Positions 16,507 to 24,841 of a stretch of 56,573 nucleotides of DNA are shown here, one piece after another; the stretch's first letter is position 1, and each line of letters starts with the position of its first letter. The notes under the pieces are model-generated. The model ran no database searches, had not been told where the DNA came from, and worked only from the letters and a program-made list of their open reading frames with translations. Source of the stretch: Maledivibacter sp. (GTDB lineage Bacteria; Bacillota; Clostridia; Peptostreptococcales; Caminicellaceae); the NCBI GenBank assembly GCA_025210375.1, contig JAOASB010000055.1, positions 1 to 56,573 on the forward strand, given 5' to 3'. A program made the position numbers and the translations under genes.

Positions 16507-17706
16507 TTATTTTACAAGCTCAAATACGGCTGCAGCACCCATACCTCCACCGATACACATACTTACAAGACCATATCTGCTATCTCTACGTTTCATTTCT
16601 GAAAGAAGTTTACACGTTAAGAAGGATCCTGTACACCCCAGTGGATGACCTAATGCGATGGCTCCTCCATTTACATTTACAATATCTGTATCAAGACCTA
16701 ATTCATTTATACAAGCTAAAGATTGGGATGCAAAGGCTTCGTTTAATTCTATTAGATCTATATCATCCTGCTTTACTCCTGCTATTTTTAATGCTTTAGG
16801 GATAGCTTCAATTGGTCCAATTCCCATTAGTTCAGGAGGTACTCCTGCAGCGGCAAATGATCTAAATACAGCTATAGGCTTAATCCCTAATTGTTCTGCC
16901 TTTTCCTTTGACATAACCACTACAGCCGCTGCTCCATCATTCATTTGTGAAGAATTCCCTGCTGTCACACTACCTTTATTCTTAAATACAGGTCTAAGCT
17001 TACCTAAGCTTTCAATAGTTGAGTTTGGTCTTATGCCTTCATCTTTATTAAAAATAAATGTTTCCTGACCTATTACCTTACCAGACCCATCCATAACCGG
17101 TCTAACTGCATCAACAGGTATTATTTCATCATCAAATTTACCTTCTGCTTGAGCTTTAGTAGCCCTTCTATGACTTTCTACTCCAAAAACATCTTGCATT
17201 TCCCTTGTAACATTATATTTTTCTGCAACATTTTCTGCTGTAAGCCCCATGGCTATATATGGCTCAGGATAATGTTCCATAAGATATGGATTAGGAGCAA
17301 TAATATTACCACCCATTGGAACTGTACTCATAAACTCTACTCCACCAGCTAATATAATATCTGCTTGACCAGCCATAATGCTATTTGCTGCTATGGCAAT
17401 AGTTTGGAGTCCAGATGAACAAAATCTATTCACTGTTTGACCTGGTACACTGATTGGTAGTCCTGCTCTAAGTCCAATTATTCTTCCTATATTCATTCCT
17501 TGTTCAGCTTCAGGAAATGCACATCCCATTACTATATCATCTATTTCACTTGAATCAAGCTGTGGTACTTTATCTAAAACTCCTTTAACGACTTGAGCCG
17601 CAACATCCTCTGCCCTAGTATATTTTAATTTCCCTTTTGGGGCTCTACCAATGGCAGAACGTCCATAGGCTACTATAACTGCTTCTCTCATTTTAACCAC
17701 CTCCAT
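16507..17706 (-). CDS. fadA: Acetyl-CoA C-acyltransferase (thiolase)
   Basis: 399 residues. The thiolase active-site residues are visible: nucleophile Cys in NRFCSSGLQTIAIA, GGVEFMSTVPMGG, 'LIELNEAFASQSLA', NVNGGAIALGHPLGCTGS with the catalytic His, and the C-terminal Cys in VSMCIGGGMGAAAVFE. It cleaves 3-oxoacyl-CoA with CoA in beta-oxidation, or condenses in reverse. Its start overlaps the last base of the upstream FadN-like gene, so the two are translationally coupled as in Bacillus fadNA. Symbol given by this analogy. Confidence 0.94.
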   Translation of the reverse strand: MEVVKMREAVIVAYGRSAIGRAPKGKLKYTRAEDVAAQVVKGVLDKVPQLDSSEIDDIVMGCAFPEAEQGMNIGRIIGLRAGLPISVPGQTVNRFCSSGLQTIAIAANSIMAGQADIILAGGVEFMSTVPMGGNIIAPNPYLMEHYPEPYIAMGLTAENVAEKYNVTREMQDVFGVESHRRATKAQAEGKFDDEIIPVDAVRPVMDGSGKVIGQETFIFNKDEGIRPNSTIESLGKLRPVFKNKGSVTAGNSSQMNDGAAAVVVMSKEKAEQLGIKPIAVFRSFAAAGVPPELMGIGPIEAIPKALKIAGVKQDDIDLIELNEAFASQSLACINELGLDTDIVNVNGGAIALGHPLGCTGSFLTCKLLSEMKRRDSRYGLVSMCIGGGMGAAAVFELVK

Positions 17707-20045
17707 TAATTTCTTAAGGGTTTACCCCTTGTTAGCATATACTCAATTCTTTGCAGTGTCTTTTCTTCTCCACAAAGACTAACAAAAGCTTCCTTCTCAA
17801 GTTCAAGTACTCTCTCCTCAGTAACATACATTCCAGCTGGAACATCTCCACCTGATAAAATATGAGCAATTTTATTAGCTATATGAACATCATAATCTGA
17901 AATAAATTTACCTTTATGCATATACTCTATATTATATTGAATCGCTGCTTTACCTGTAGTTCCAAGTACCTTGATTGGTTTTTTCTGCAATGGTCTAAAT
18001 CCACCTTCTGAAAGATAAAGCACTGCATCTTTAGCTTCATCTATAAGATAGTCTCTATTCATTACTACTTTATCGGATTTCCTCATTAGACCATTCTTAA
18101 TAGCATTATGGGCACTGCTTGATACCTTAGCTGTAGCAATGGTTTCCCAAGCTTTTTTGACATGATTAATCATTTCCCCAATATTTACTTTACCTAAATT
18201 CTCTGTACTACGGATTAATAATTCTTTAGTTCCACCGCCACCTGGTACAAGTCCTACTCCAACTTCCACAAGACCCATATAAGTTTCAGCATGAGCAACA
18301 ACTGCATGGGAATGCATAGTAATTTCAGCTCCTCCACCTAAAGTCATACCATAAGGAGCGGCAACTACTGGTTTTTTACAATATTTTAATGACATATTAG
18401 CTTTTTGAAAATTGCTAACTATGTTTTCGAGTTCTTTCCATTTTCCATCAGTAGCTAATTTGCCTATAACATAAAGATTTGCACCTGCTGAGAAATTCTG
18501 ACTTTGATTACCTACAACTAATCCACTATAGTTTTTCTCCGTTTCTTCTACCGCTGCATAAATCATATCTAAAACATCATCTGTTACTGTATTGCTTTTA
18601 GATTTAAATTGTAGGCATATAACATCATCATTAATGTCCACTAAAGCAGCATCTTTATTTTCTTTTATAACATTATTTTTAGAAGATGAAAGATTTATAT
18701 AAGGTGCTTCAATATTTGCTGCATCATAGAACTTAGTCTTTCCAGCCAATAATCTTTCTTTAATCCAAGCAGGGATAGTTTCTCCTTCATCTCTCATTCT
18801 TCTAACTGATTCTTCAAATCCAATAGCATCCCAAATAGCAAAAGGTCCTATTTCCCAGTTGTAACCCCACCTCATAGCATTATCTATGTCTCTATAATCA
18901 TCTGTTATTTCTGGAACTTTTCCGGCACTATATAATAGAACACTTTTAATAACTTCCCACGCAAATTTATTTTCTTCTCTTTCACCATTAACTAATATTT
19001 TATATTTATTAGCCGATTTAAGAGCTTCCCTTACAGCTTCAACCTTTTCTTTCATTAATGGCACATATTCTTCCTTTTCTATATCCCAAACAAGAGTTTG
19101 TTTACCCTTTTCTGTCTTAATTTTCTTATAGAATCCTTGTTTTGTTTTATCTCCTAAATGTCCTTTTTCAATTAACTTTTTAAAGAATTGTGGTAATGTA
19201 AATTCCTGTTTTTCAGCTTCAACATCAACATTATTAATAACATTATCTGCAACATTAGATACAATATCCAATCCAACCATATCTATAGTACGGAATGAAG
19301 CACTCTTTGGTCTCCCCATTACTATCCCTGTCAACTGATCAATTTTAGGTATATCATATCCATATTTTCCCATAAGTCTCAATATTATAACTGTAGCTTG
19401 TATTCCAATACGGTTACCTATGAAGTTAGGAGTATCCTTCGCCATTACTACCCCTTTACCTAATCTCTTAGTCCCAAAGTCAGACATGAATTCAACTAAC
19501 TGTGCTAAAGTATCATTGACTGGTATAAGCTCAAACAACTTCATATAACGAGGTGGGTTAAAAAAGTGAGTTCCTAAAAAGTGCTGTCTAAACTCTAATG
19601 GCATATCTTCTACTATTTTATTTACTGACACCCCAGAAGTATTTGATGATACTATAGTACCTGGTTTACGATACTCATTTATTTGTTTCATAAAGTTCTT
19701 TTTGACATCTAGATTTTCAACTATAACTTCTATAATCCAGTCACAATCCTCTAACATATTCATGTTGTCACTGAAGTTACCTACTTCAATCATATCTCCA
19801 AAGTCTTTATCATAGATTGCTCTAAACTTTGGATTTGTAACTCTATCTTTACCGGCCTGTGCAAATCGATTTCTAACCTGTGGACTATCCAAAGTTAATC
19901 CTTTAGCTTTTTCTTTTTCGTTTAATTCTCTAGGTGCAATATCCAAAAGACAAACTGGTATACCTGCTCCTACTATATGTGCAGCAATTCCCGCTCCCAT
20001 GACACCTGCACCAAGAACTGCTACTTTATTTATATTAAAATTCAT
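17706..20045 (-). CDS. fadN: 3-hydroxyacyl-CoA dehydrogenase/enoyl-CoA hydratase fusion, FadN type
   Basis: 779 residues. The N-terminal Rossmann domain starts VAVLGAGVMGAGIAAHI, followed by the 3-hydroxyacyl-CoA dehydrogenase catalytic segment 'SSNTSGVSVNKI' and 'GTHFFNPPRYMKLFELI'. The C-terminal third is a crotonase-fold domain (GNQSQNFSAGANLYVI; YGMTLGGGAEITMHSHAVVA; VGVGLVPGGGGTKELL). The dehydrogenase-first order and length match Bacillus FadN (YusL) rather than FadB. It performs hydration and oxidation steps of beta-oxidation. It lies between a CoA-transferase gene (45 bases upstream) and the thiolase (1-base overlap) in one operon. Confidence 0.94.
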   Translation of the reverse strand: MNFNINKVAVLGAGVMGAGIAAHIVGAGIPVCLLDIAPRELNEKEKAKGLTLDSPQVRNRFAQAGKDRVTNPKFRAIYDKDFGDMIEVGNFSDNMNMLEDCDWIIEVIVENLDVKKNFMKQINEYRKPGTIVSSNTSGVSVNKIVEDMPLEFRQHFLGTHFFNPPRYMKLFELIPVNDTLAQLVEFMSDFGTKRLGKGVVMAKDTPNFIGNRIGIQATVIILRLMGKYGYDIPKIDQLTGIVMGRPKSASFRTIDMVGLDIVSNVADNVINNVDVEAEKQEFTLPQFFKKLIEKGHLGDKTKQGFYKKIKTEKGKQTLVWDIEKEEYVPLMKEKVEAVREALKSANKYKILVNGEREENKFAWEVIKSVLLYSAGKVPEITDDYRDIDNAMRWGYNWEIGPFAIWDAIGFEESVRRMRDEGETIPAWIKERLLAGKTKFYDAANIEAPYINLSSSKNNVIKENKDAALVDINDDVICLQFKSKSNTVTDDVLDMIYAAVEETEKNYSGLVVGNQSQNFSAGANLYVIGKLATDGKWKELENIVSNFQKANMSLKYCKKPVVAAPYGMTLGGGAEITMHSHAVVAHAETYMGLVEVGVGLVPGGGGTKELLIRSTENLGKVNIGEMINHVKKAWETIATAKVSSSAHNAIKNGLMRKSDKVVMNRDYLIDEAKDAVLYLSEGGFRPLQKKPIKVLGTTGKAAIQYNIEYMHKGKFISDYDVHIANKIAHILSGGDVPAGMYVTEERVLELEKEAFVSLCGEEKTLQRIEYMLTRGKPLRN

Positions 20046-20090
20046 TAGGCTTCCCTCTCTTTCTAAGGCATATATCTTTAATCTTAATTA

Positions 20091-21380
20091 CTATTCTTTA
20101 ATTAAACCTACCTCAATGGCTTGTTTTCTTAATTTGTCTCTAAAATCCGGATGTGCTATAGAAATTAAAGCATTTACTCTTTCCTTAATTGGTTTGTTGT
20201 TTATATCCGCTATACCATATTCGGTTACAACATACATAACCTCACTTCTTGGAGTAGTAATAACTGCTCCTGGAGGAAGAACTGGAGTTATTGTAGATAC
20301 AATCTTACCATCCTTATCTTTAGTTGTTGATGCTAAACAAACAAAACTTTGCCCACCCTTAGATAATTTAGCCCCTTTTACATAATCCAATTGACCACCA
20401 GTAGAGCTATATTGTCTAAATCCTACGGACTCTGCACAAATCTGTCCTGTCAAATCTACCATTAAACAAGTATTAATTGAAACAAATTTATCATTTTTCC
20501 CTATTTCATTTGGAGTATTTACTATATGAATAGGTGCAAGTTCTACTTTTCCTTCTCCAACAAACTCATATAGTTCCTGATTTCCTAAACCAAAACCTGC
20601 ATACATTTTTCCATTAATAACGCCTTTTTTAGCTAGATATACCATTGAATCAGTGAACATTTCCGTATGAACAGACAAGTCTTTCTTAGACTCTAACCCA
20701 TAGCCTACGGCATTAGCTAAACCACCTAGTCCAATTTGGATTGTTGCTCCATCTGGGATTCTTGGAAGAATTAACTCGGCAATTTTTCTATCAGTTTCTA
20801 ATACTTCAGGTTGCGGTAATATTGGAAGTTCATGATCGAATTCACATATGTAGCTTACTTCACTTACATGTATTCTATGTTTTATACCCTTAACCTTGGG
20901 TTGATGCTTATTAACTTGAACTATTATCTTATCTGCTGTTTCAGCGGCTATACCATTTGTGGAAACTCCCATTGGTCCATAATACATATATCCTTCTTCA
21001 TCAGGCAAAGAAACATCGGCTAGAAGTACATTTGGTTTAAAGTCTTCCCTCATAACCTTACCTAAATCTGAAAAATTAACTGAATTTACATTTACATTCC
21101 CAACCTTAGCAAAGGCCCTAGCATATGCACCATAGAAAATGGTATGATAATTAATCCGTCCTATATATTTGGGTGATTTTATAAATTTAAATGGATATAA
21201 TATCATCCCTGACATTAAATCTACATTTTCCAATTCATCGACTCTATCTCCTATTGCCTCTAACAATTGAATAGGTGCTGCCGAACAAGGTCCAAACCAC
21301 GCTTTATCTCCAGATACTATTTTTGAAGCTGCTTCTTCTATTGATACAAGCTTACTTTTATAATCTCTTTGCCAATCCAT
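20091..21380 (-). CDS. Acetyl-CoA hydrolase/4-hydroxybutyrate CoA-transferase family protein
   Basis: 429 residues, the same family as the 3449-4783 protein: IGLGGLANAVGYGLESK, VHTEMFTDSMVYLAKKGV (catalytic Glu region), YAGFGLGNQELYEF, VTEYGIADINNKPIKERVNALISIAHPDFRD. It is first in the operon with FadN and thiolase, so it probably loads or unloads CoA for beta-oxidation substrates. It has the A+T-rich codon use of its neighbours, unlike its paralogue in the reductase block. AGGAGGG precedes ATG 21380. A decayed IS110-type element lies directly upstream. Confidence 0.9.
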   Translation of the reverse strand: MDWQRDYKSKLVSIEEAASKIVSGDKAWFGPCSAAPIQLLEAIGDRVDELENVDLMSGMILYPFKFIKSPKYIGRINYHTIFYGAYARAFAKVGNVNVNSVNFSDLGKVMREDFKPNVLLADVSLPDEEGYMYYGPMGVSTNGIAAETADKIIVQVNKHQPKVKGIKHRIHVSEVSYICEFDHELPILPQPEVLETDRKIAELILPRIPDGATIQIGLGGLANAVGYGLESKKDLSVHTEMFTDSMVYLAKKGVINGKMYAGFGLGNQELYEFVGEGKVELAPIHIVNTPNEIGKNDKFVSINTCLMVDLTGQICAESVGFRQYSSTGGQLDYVKGAKLSKGGQSFVCLASTTKDKDGKIVSTITPVLPPGAVITTPRSEVMYVVTEYGIADINNKPIKERVNALISIAHPDFRDKLRKQAIEVGLIKE

Positions 21381-21539
21381 AATAAATCCCTCCTCTTATA
21401 ATATAGTTAGAACATTTGATAGAAATCGAATTTACTTTCGACCAAACATTTCTATATTTTTTCAAATTAATGTTTATATCTTGAGTAAAGCTTTTAGGTA
21501 TCAGTATCATTTATTTAACCATTATTTCTATCAGTGAGA

Positions 21540-22076
21540 TTCTGTGTTTTAAATAGATCACAATCCCAAAGGCCTCAACTACTTAATTGAATGAAATAAA
21601 AAAAGTAGAAGAAGAGTTTCCCATGAAATCTGCCCTTTTCATGGAGGCGACTGGTATTTATCACCTTACTCTGTTCTACTTCTTACTAGATAACTAAGTA
21701 AATAGTTTTATTAGTTAATCCACATGTCACTAATCGTAACAAGAATAAGAATATAAGAAAAGTAAAAAATGATAAAACAGATGCTCTAACCATGGCTAAA
21801 ATAGGTAAATTTGAAGATACAAAAGCTTCAAGTCATCTAGACACTAACGTTCACATACTTAGAAATCTGTGTAGAGAATATCATTCTCTAGTTTATGATA
21901 AGACAGATATTAAGAAAAATTTATGTAGTAATTTATATCTTAGCTATTGTTATTATTTTTCAATGGCATGTTTACTACATCTTTCCTTAGAGACCATAAA
22001 TTTTAAAAATCAAGTAGAAAAACTATTGAATTTTACTAGCTGTTCTTATTATTTACTTTGGATTATTGGTTCTTAA
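21540..22076 (+). pseudogene. Decayed IS110-family transposase
   Basis: Three frames of the plus strand together spell a transposase: DHNPKGLNYLIE, then (frameshift near 21590) EIKKVEEEFPMKSALFMEAT followed by GIYHLTLFYFLLDN and a stop near 21695, then (further frameshift) NIRKVKNDKTDAL running into MAKIGKFEDTKASSHLDTNV from 21792. 'MEATGIYH' and 'RKVKNDKTDAL' are hallmarks of IS110-type (DEDD) transposases. Several stops and shifts make it non-functional, and the N- and C-termini are missing. The open frame 21792-22076 is only its tail. No clear element ends are visible. Confidence 0.75.
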
Positions 22077-22865
22077 TTATTTACCTTGGAAATTTGGCTT
22101 TCTCTTTTCAGCAAAAGCTCTGATACCTTCTTTGAAATCTTCTGTAGCCCCACATTGTATTTGATATTCTGTCTCATTCTCAAGATCATTTTCAAATCCA
22201 AAGAATGCAGATCTGTTTACAAGAGCTTTCATTTTCCCAAGTGCTACACTAGGCAAAGCAGAAAGCCTATTGGCAAGTTTCATAGTAGCTTCCTCTAAAT
22301 TTTCTAAGGGTACTACTTGGGTAACTAATCCTAATGATAACGCTTCCTCAGCCCCCACAGGTCTTCCGGTCATGATTAATTCTGTAGCTTTAGCGGCTCC
22401 TAGCATACGAGTAAGTAAGAACGTACCTCCCATATCAGGAACAAGTCCAATATTTACGAAAGCCTGTATGAATTTTGAATTTTCTGCGGCAATTCTGAAG
22501 TCACAAAGTAAAGCAAAGTTGAATCCAGCCCCCGCTACTGGTCCATGTACAGAAGCAATAATAGGTTTTCTTAGATTACGTAATTTGAGAGCAACGTCAC
22601 CAGCTTTACGTACCGCAGCACCAAGCTTTTGATCTCCACTTTCTAAACCTTTTAACATCATTCCTATATCTCCACCAGCACTAAAGCCTTTACCTGCTCC
22701 AGAAACGACTACTACTTTTACCGCTTCATCGTCTGCACACATATCAAGTGCAACCATTAGATCATCTAACATTGGTTCATTTAGTGCATTTAAGTTCTTA
22801 GGACTATTAAGAACTATAGATGCAATTCCTTCTACAACTGAAAATTTAATTTTTTTAAATTCCAT
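22077..22865 (-). CDS. Enoyl-CoA hydratase/isomerase, PaaG-like
   Basis: 262 residues of the crotonase family. The oxyanion-hole segments are GFSAGGDIGM (about 60-69) and HGPVAGAGFNFALLCDFRIA (about 107-126). The position of the first catalytic glutamate of classical hydratases is not Glu (IQAFVNIGLV), while Asp144 in VPDMGG replaces the second. This pattern fits PaaG-type isomerase/hydratases. It is monocistronic, with a sigma-54 promoter 52 bases upstream and the shared motif beyond that. A decayed paralogous fragment lies at 10571-10700 in front of the reductase operon. Exact substrate unknown; could act on a cyclic or unsaturated acyl-CoA made by the reductase. Confidence 0.9.
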   Translation of the reverse strand: MEFKKIKFSVVEGIASIVLNSPKNLNALNEPMLDDLMVALDMCADDEAVKVVVVSGAGKGFSAGGDIGMMLKGLESGDQKLGAAVRKAGDVALKLRNLRKPIIASVHGPVAGAGFNFALLCDFRIAAENSKFIQAFVNIGLVPDMGGTFLLTRMLGAAKATELIMTGRPVGAEEALSLGLVTQVVPLENLEEATMKLANRLSALPSVALGKMKALVNRSAFFGFENDLENETEYQIQCGATEDFKEGIRAFAEKRKPNFQGK

Positions 22866-22916
22866 ACAAATACTCCTTTCAATATTTTATTAAATTGTTA
22901 TCACAATAATTTATTG

Positions 22917-22932
22917 AGCAAGAATAATGCCA
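22917..22932 (-). promoter_or_regulatory. Sigma-54 (-24/-12) promoter of the enoyl-CoA hydratase
   Basis: The minus strand reads TGGCATTATTCTTGCT, with both doublets intact and 10 bases between them. It lies 52 bases upstream of the start codon. Confidence 0.72.
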
Positions 22933-22973
22933 ATTTCCAATCAGCTAAATAACTATATGTACATTGATAATTT

Positions 22974-23009
22974 GGTACAAAGATTGCACAACAAGTGAAA
23001 TTGTTGCAC
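22974..23009 (+). promoter_or_regulatory. Shared upstream motif, copy B
   Basis: Contains GGTACAA, 3 bases, TTGCAC, 14 bases, TTGCAC, with the same spacing as copies A and C. It lies 42-77 bases upstream of the hydratase sigma-54 promoter, in the opposite orientation to copy C relative to its gene. Elements spaced by about 10 bases suggest binding on one face of the helix. Confidence 0.65.
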
Positions 23010-23135
23010 TGAATATTTAGAATTTTAACATAAATGCTATTTAATCGGCAATATATTTGATAATTTTCTATCCCCACATAAAAAATATATACCTACATCC
23101 CAACCCTTAAATTTAATTTTTACTTTAAAATCACA

Positions 23136-23225
23136 TTGACATAACTACAATTTTGTGTCACAATACAATTGTAGTTATATTGTATGCGTATACAGTCGTA
23201 CAACCAATACAATATAACTACAATT
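23136..23225 (+). promoter_or_regulatory. pdxST promoter and repeated operator
   Basis: A -35-like TTGACA (23136-23141) has a weak -10 (CACAAT, 23159-23164) at 17 bases. Over and beyond it lie three copies of one half-site: ATAACTACAATT (23141-23152), its inverse AATTGTAGTTAT (23167-23178) and ATAACTACAATT again (23214-23225). The last two are the outer parts of a perfect 19-base inverted repeat (23167-23185 and 23207-23225, 21-base spacer). PdxR, a MocR-type regulator, controls pdxST in several Gram-positives through repeated sites, but no such regulator gene is in the window. Confidence 0.65.
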
Positions 23226-23248
23226 CAAATATATAAGGGGGATTTATA

Positions 23249-24127
23249 ATGAATAAAAGATATGAATTGAACAGAAACTTAGCTGAGATGCTTAAAGGCG
23301 GCGTTATTATGGATGTTATGAATCCAGAACAAGCTAAAATTGCTGAAGCAGCTGGTGCTTGTGGAGTTATGGCATTGGAGAAAATACCAGCTGATATTAG
23401 GGTTCAAGGTGGAGTTTCAAGAGCATCTGATCCAAAAATGATTAAGGAGATTCAAGAAGCTGTTTCTATTCCTGTTATGGCAAAGGTAAGAATCGGTCAT
23501 TTCGTTGAAGCCCAGATACTTGAAGCCTTGGAAATTGATTATATTGATGAAAGCGAAGTATTGACCCCCGCTGACAATGTTTATCACATTGAAAAAAGTA
23601 AATTTAACGTCCCCTTTGTTTGTGGTGCTAAAAATCTTGGTGAAGCATTAAGAAGGATCAGAGAAGGAGCTTCAATGATAAGAACCAAGGGGGAACCCGG
23701 TACCGGTGATGTTGTGGAAGCAGTAACACATATGAGAAAAATGAATGAAGAGATTAGATACATTGCATCCTTAACAGATGAGCAGCTAATGACTGCTTCA
23801 AAAAATATGGGAGCCCCATATGAGCTAATCAAATATGTGAATGAGCATGGTAAATTACCTGTGGTTAACTTCGCTGCAGGTGGAATTGCTACTCCAGCCG
23901 ATGCAGCAATGATGATGCAGTTGGGCTGCGATGGTGTCTTTGTGGGCTCAGGTATATTTAAATCAGGTGATCCTGCTAAACGAGCAGCAGCAATCGTAAA
24001 AGCAGTTACCCATTATGATAATGCTGAAATCCTGGCTAAGATTTCAGAAGATCTTGGTGAAGCCATGGTTGGTATCTCAGTAAGTGACATAGGTGAGCAA
24101 AATAGAATGGCCCATCGTGGGTGGTAA
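23249..24127 (+). CDS. pdxS: Pyridoxal 5'-phosphate synthase subunit PdxS
   Basis: 292 residues, full length. The synthase barrel has Asp22 and Lys79 in VMAKVRIGHF (ribose 5-phosphate-binding Schiff-base lysine), Lys147 in RTKGEPGTG, 'VCGAKNLGEALRR' and the C-terminal phosphate site VFVGSGIFKSGDP. It makes PLP from ribose 5-phosphate, glyceraldehyde 3-phosphate and ammonia supplied by PdxT. AGGGGGA lies 9 bases before the ATG. It is one of few plus-strand genes here and forms a two-gene operon with pdxT. Confidence 0.98.
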   Translation: MNKRYELNRNLAEMLKGGVIMDVMNPEQAKIAEAAGACGVMALEKIPADIRVQGGVSRASDPKMIKEIQEAVSIPVMAKVRIGHFVEAQILEALEIDYIDESEVLTPADNVYHIEKSKFNVPFVCGAKNLGEALRRIREGASMIRTKGEPGTGDVVEAVTHMRKMNEEIRYIASLTDEQLMTASKNMGAPYELIKYVNEHGKLPVVNFAAGGIATPADAAMMMQLGCDGVFVGSGIFKSGDPAKRAAAIVKAVTHYDNAEILAKISEDLGEAMVGISVSDIGEQNRMAHRGW

Positions 24128-24128
24128 T

Positions 24129-24701
24129 ATGGTAATAGGTGTTTTGGCTTTACAGGGTGCTTTTAGAGAACATATGAATTGTCTTAAAAGGATTGGAATA
24201 CAAGGTAGGCTTATAAAAAGCAATAGGGATTTAGAAGAAATTGAGGGAATAATTCTACCCGGTGGAGAAAGTACCGCTATGGGAAAAATGTTGGTTGACT
24301 TTGATATGAAGGACAATCTATCTAATAAAATCAGAAATGGTCTTCCGGCTTGGGGTACATGTGCAGGTATGATCTTACTTGCTAAAGAAATCCATGGAGA
24401 AGAAGAAGCCCATCTAAGGGTGATGGATATTAATGTAAAGAGAAATGCATACGGCAGACAGCTAGGTAGCTTTTCAACTAAAAAGTTAATTCCTATGATT
24501 TCCCATAATCCCATTGAATTAGTTTTCATTAGGGCCCCCTACATCAATAGGGCTGGGAAGGATGTAGACATTTTATGCAAAATAGATGAAAACATTGTTG
24601 CTGCAAGGCAAAAAAATATACTGGCTACCTCATTTCATCCAGAGCTTACTGAAGGCGAAACCTTTCATAGATATTTTGTTGATATGATCAAAAATCAGTG
24701 A
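24129..24701 (+). CDS. pdxT: Pyridoxal 5'-phosphate synthase glutaminase subunit PdxT
   Basis: 190 residues from ATG 24129, one base after the pdxS stop; an in-frame ATG at 24093 lies inside pdxS and is less likely because MVIGVLALQG is the conserved start. The class I glutaminase motifs are ILPGGEST (42-49), nucleophile Cys78 in WGTCAGMIL, and the His-Glu pair in SFHPELTE near the C-terminus. It releases ammonia from glutamine and channels it to PdxS. Confidence 0.97.
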   Translation: MVIGVLALQGAFREHMNCLKRIGIQGRLIKSNRDLEEIEGIILPGGESTAMGKMLVDFDMKDNLSNKIRNGLPAWGTCAGMILLAKEIHGEEEAHLRVMDINVKRNAYGRQLGSFSTKKLIPMISHNPIELVFIRAPYINRAGKDVDILCKIDENIVAARQKNILATSFHPELTEGETFHRYFVDMIKNQ

Positions 24702-24746
24702 TAAAGTCCTTCCTTAAATCCTTACATAGAAACAATAACATTATAA

Positions 24747-24831
24747 AAAGACCTGTCCTTCTTAGCCATAGAGGTTTAAATAAAAACTTTAGCTTAAACC
24801 CTATATAACAAAGGAAGTCAGGTCTTTTTCA
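24747..24831. terminator. Bidirectional terminator between pdxT and the VTT gene
   Basis: AAAAAGACCTG...CCTTC and GGAAG..CAGGTCTTTTT form a long outer stem, with an inner GGTTTAA/TTAAACC stem. A-tract and T-tract flank it on both strands, so it can end both the rightward pdxST and the leftward operon. Confidence 0.8.
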
Positions 24832-24841
24832 TTGTTTCAGA

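Larger units (their letters stand above)
22866..23248. other. Divergent regulatory region between enoyl-CoA hydratase and pdxS
   Basis: No gene. The left part serves the leftward hydratase (sigma-54 site 22917-22932, shared motif 22974-23009). The right part serves pdxS (TTGACA at 23136-23141 and the repeated ATAACTACAATT operator, 23141-23225). Confidence 0.7.

Noticed and set aside
21600..21690. Apparent three-way-junction RNA or riboswitch on the minus strand upstream of the CoA-transferase (paired ends AAGTAGAA/TTCTACTT and an 8-bp inner hairpin).
   Set aside because: The plus strand of the same bases encodes conserved IS110 transposase sequence (MEATGIYH), so the pairing is better explained as incidental structure in a transposase relic.
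22974..22990. GGTACAAAGATTGCAC read as a sigma-54 promoter for pdxS.
   Set aside because: The boxes fit, but the same motif with the same downstream TTGCAC occurs at two other loci beside separate sigma-54 promoters, and pdxS has its own TTGACA promoter closer to its start. An upstream binding site for the leftward hydratase is more likely.
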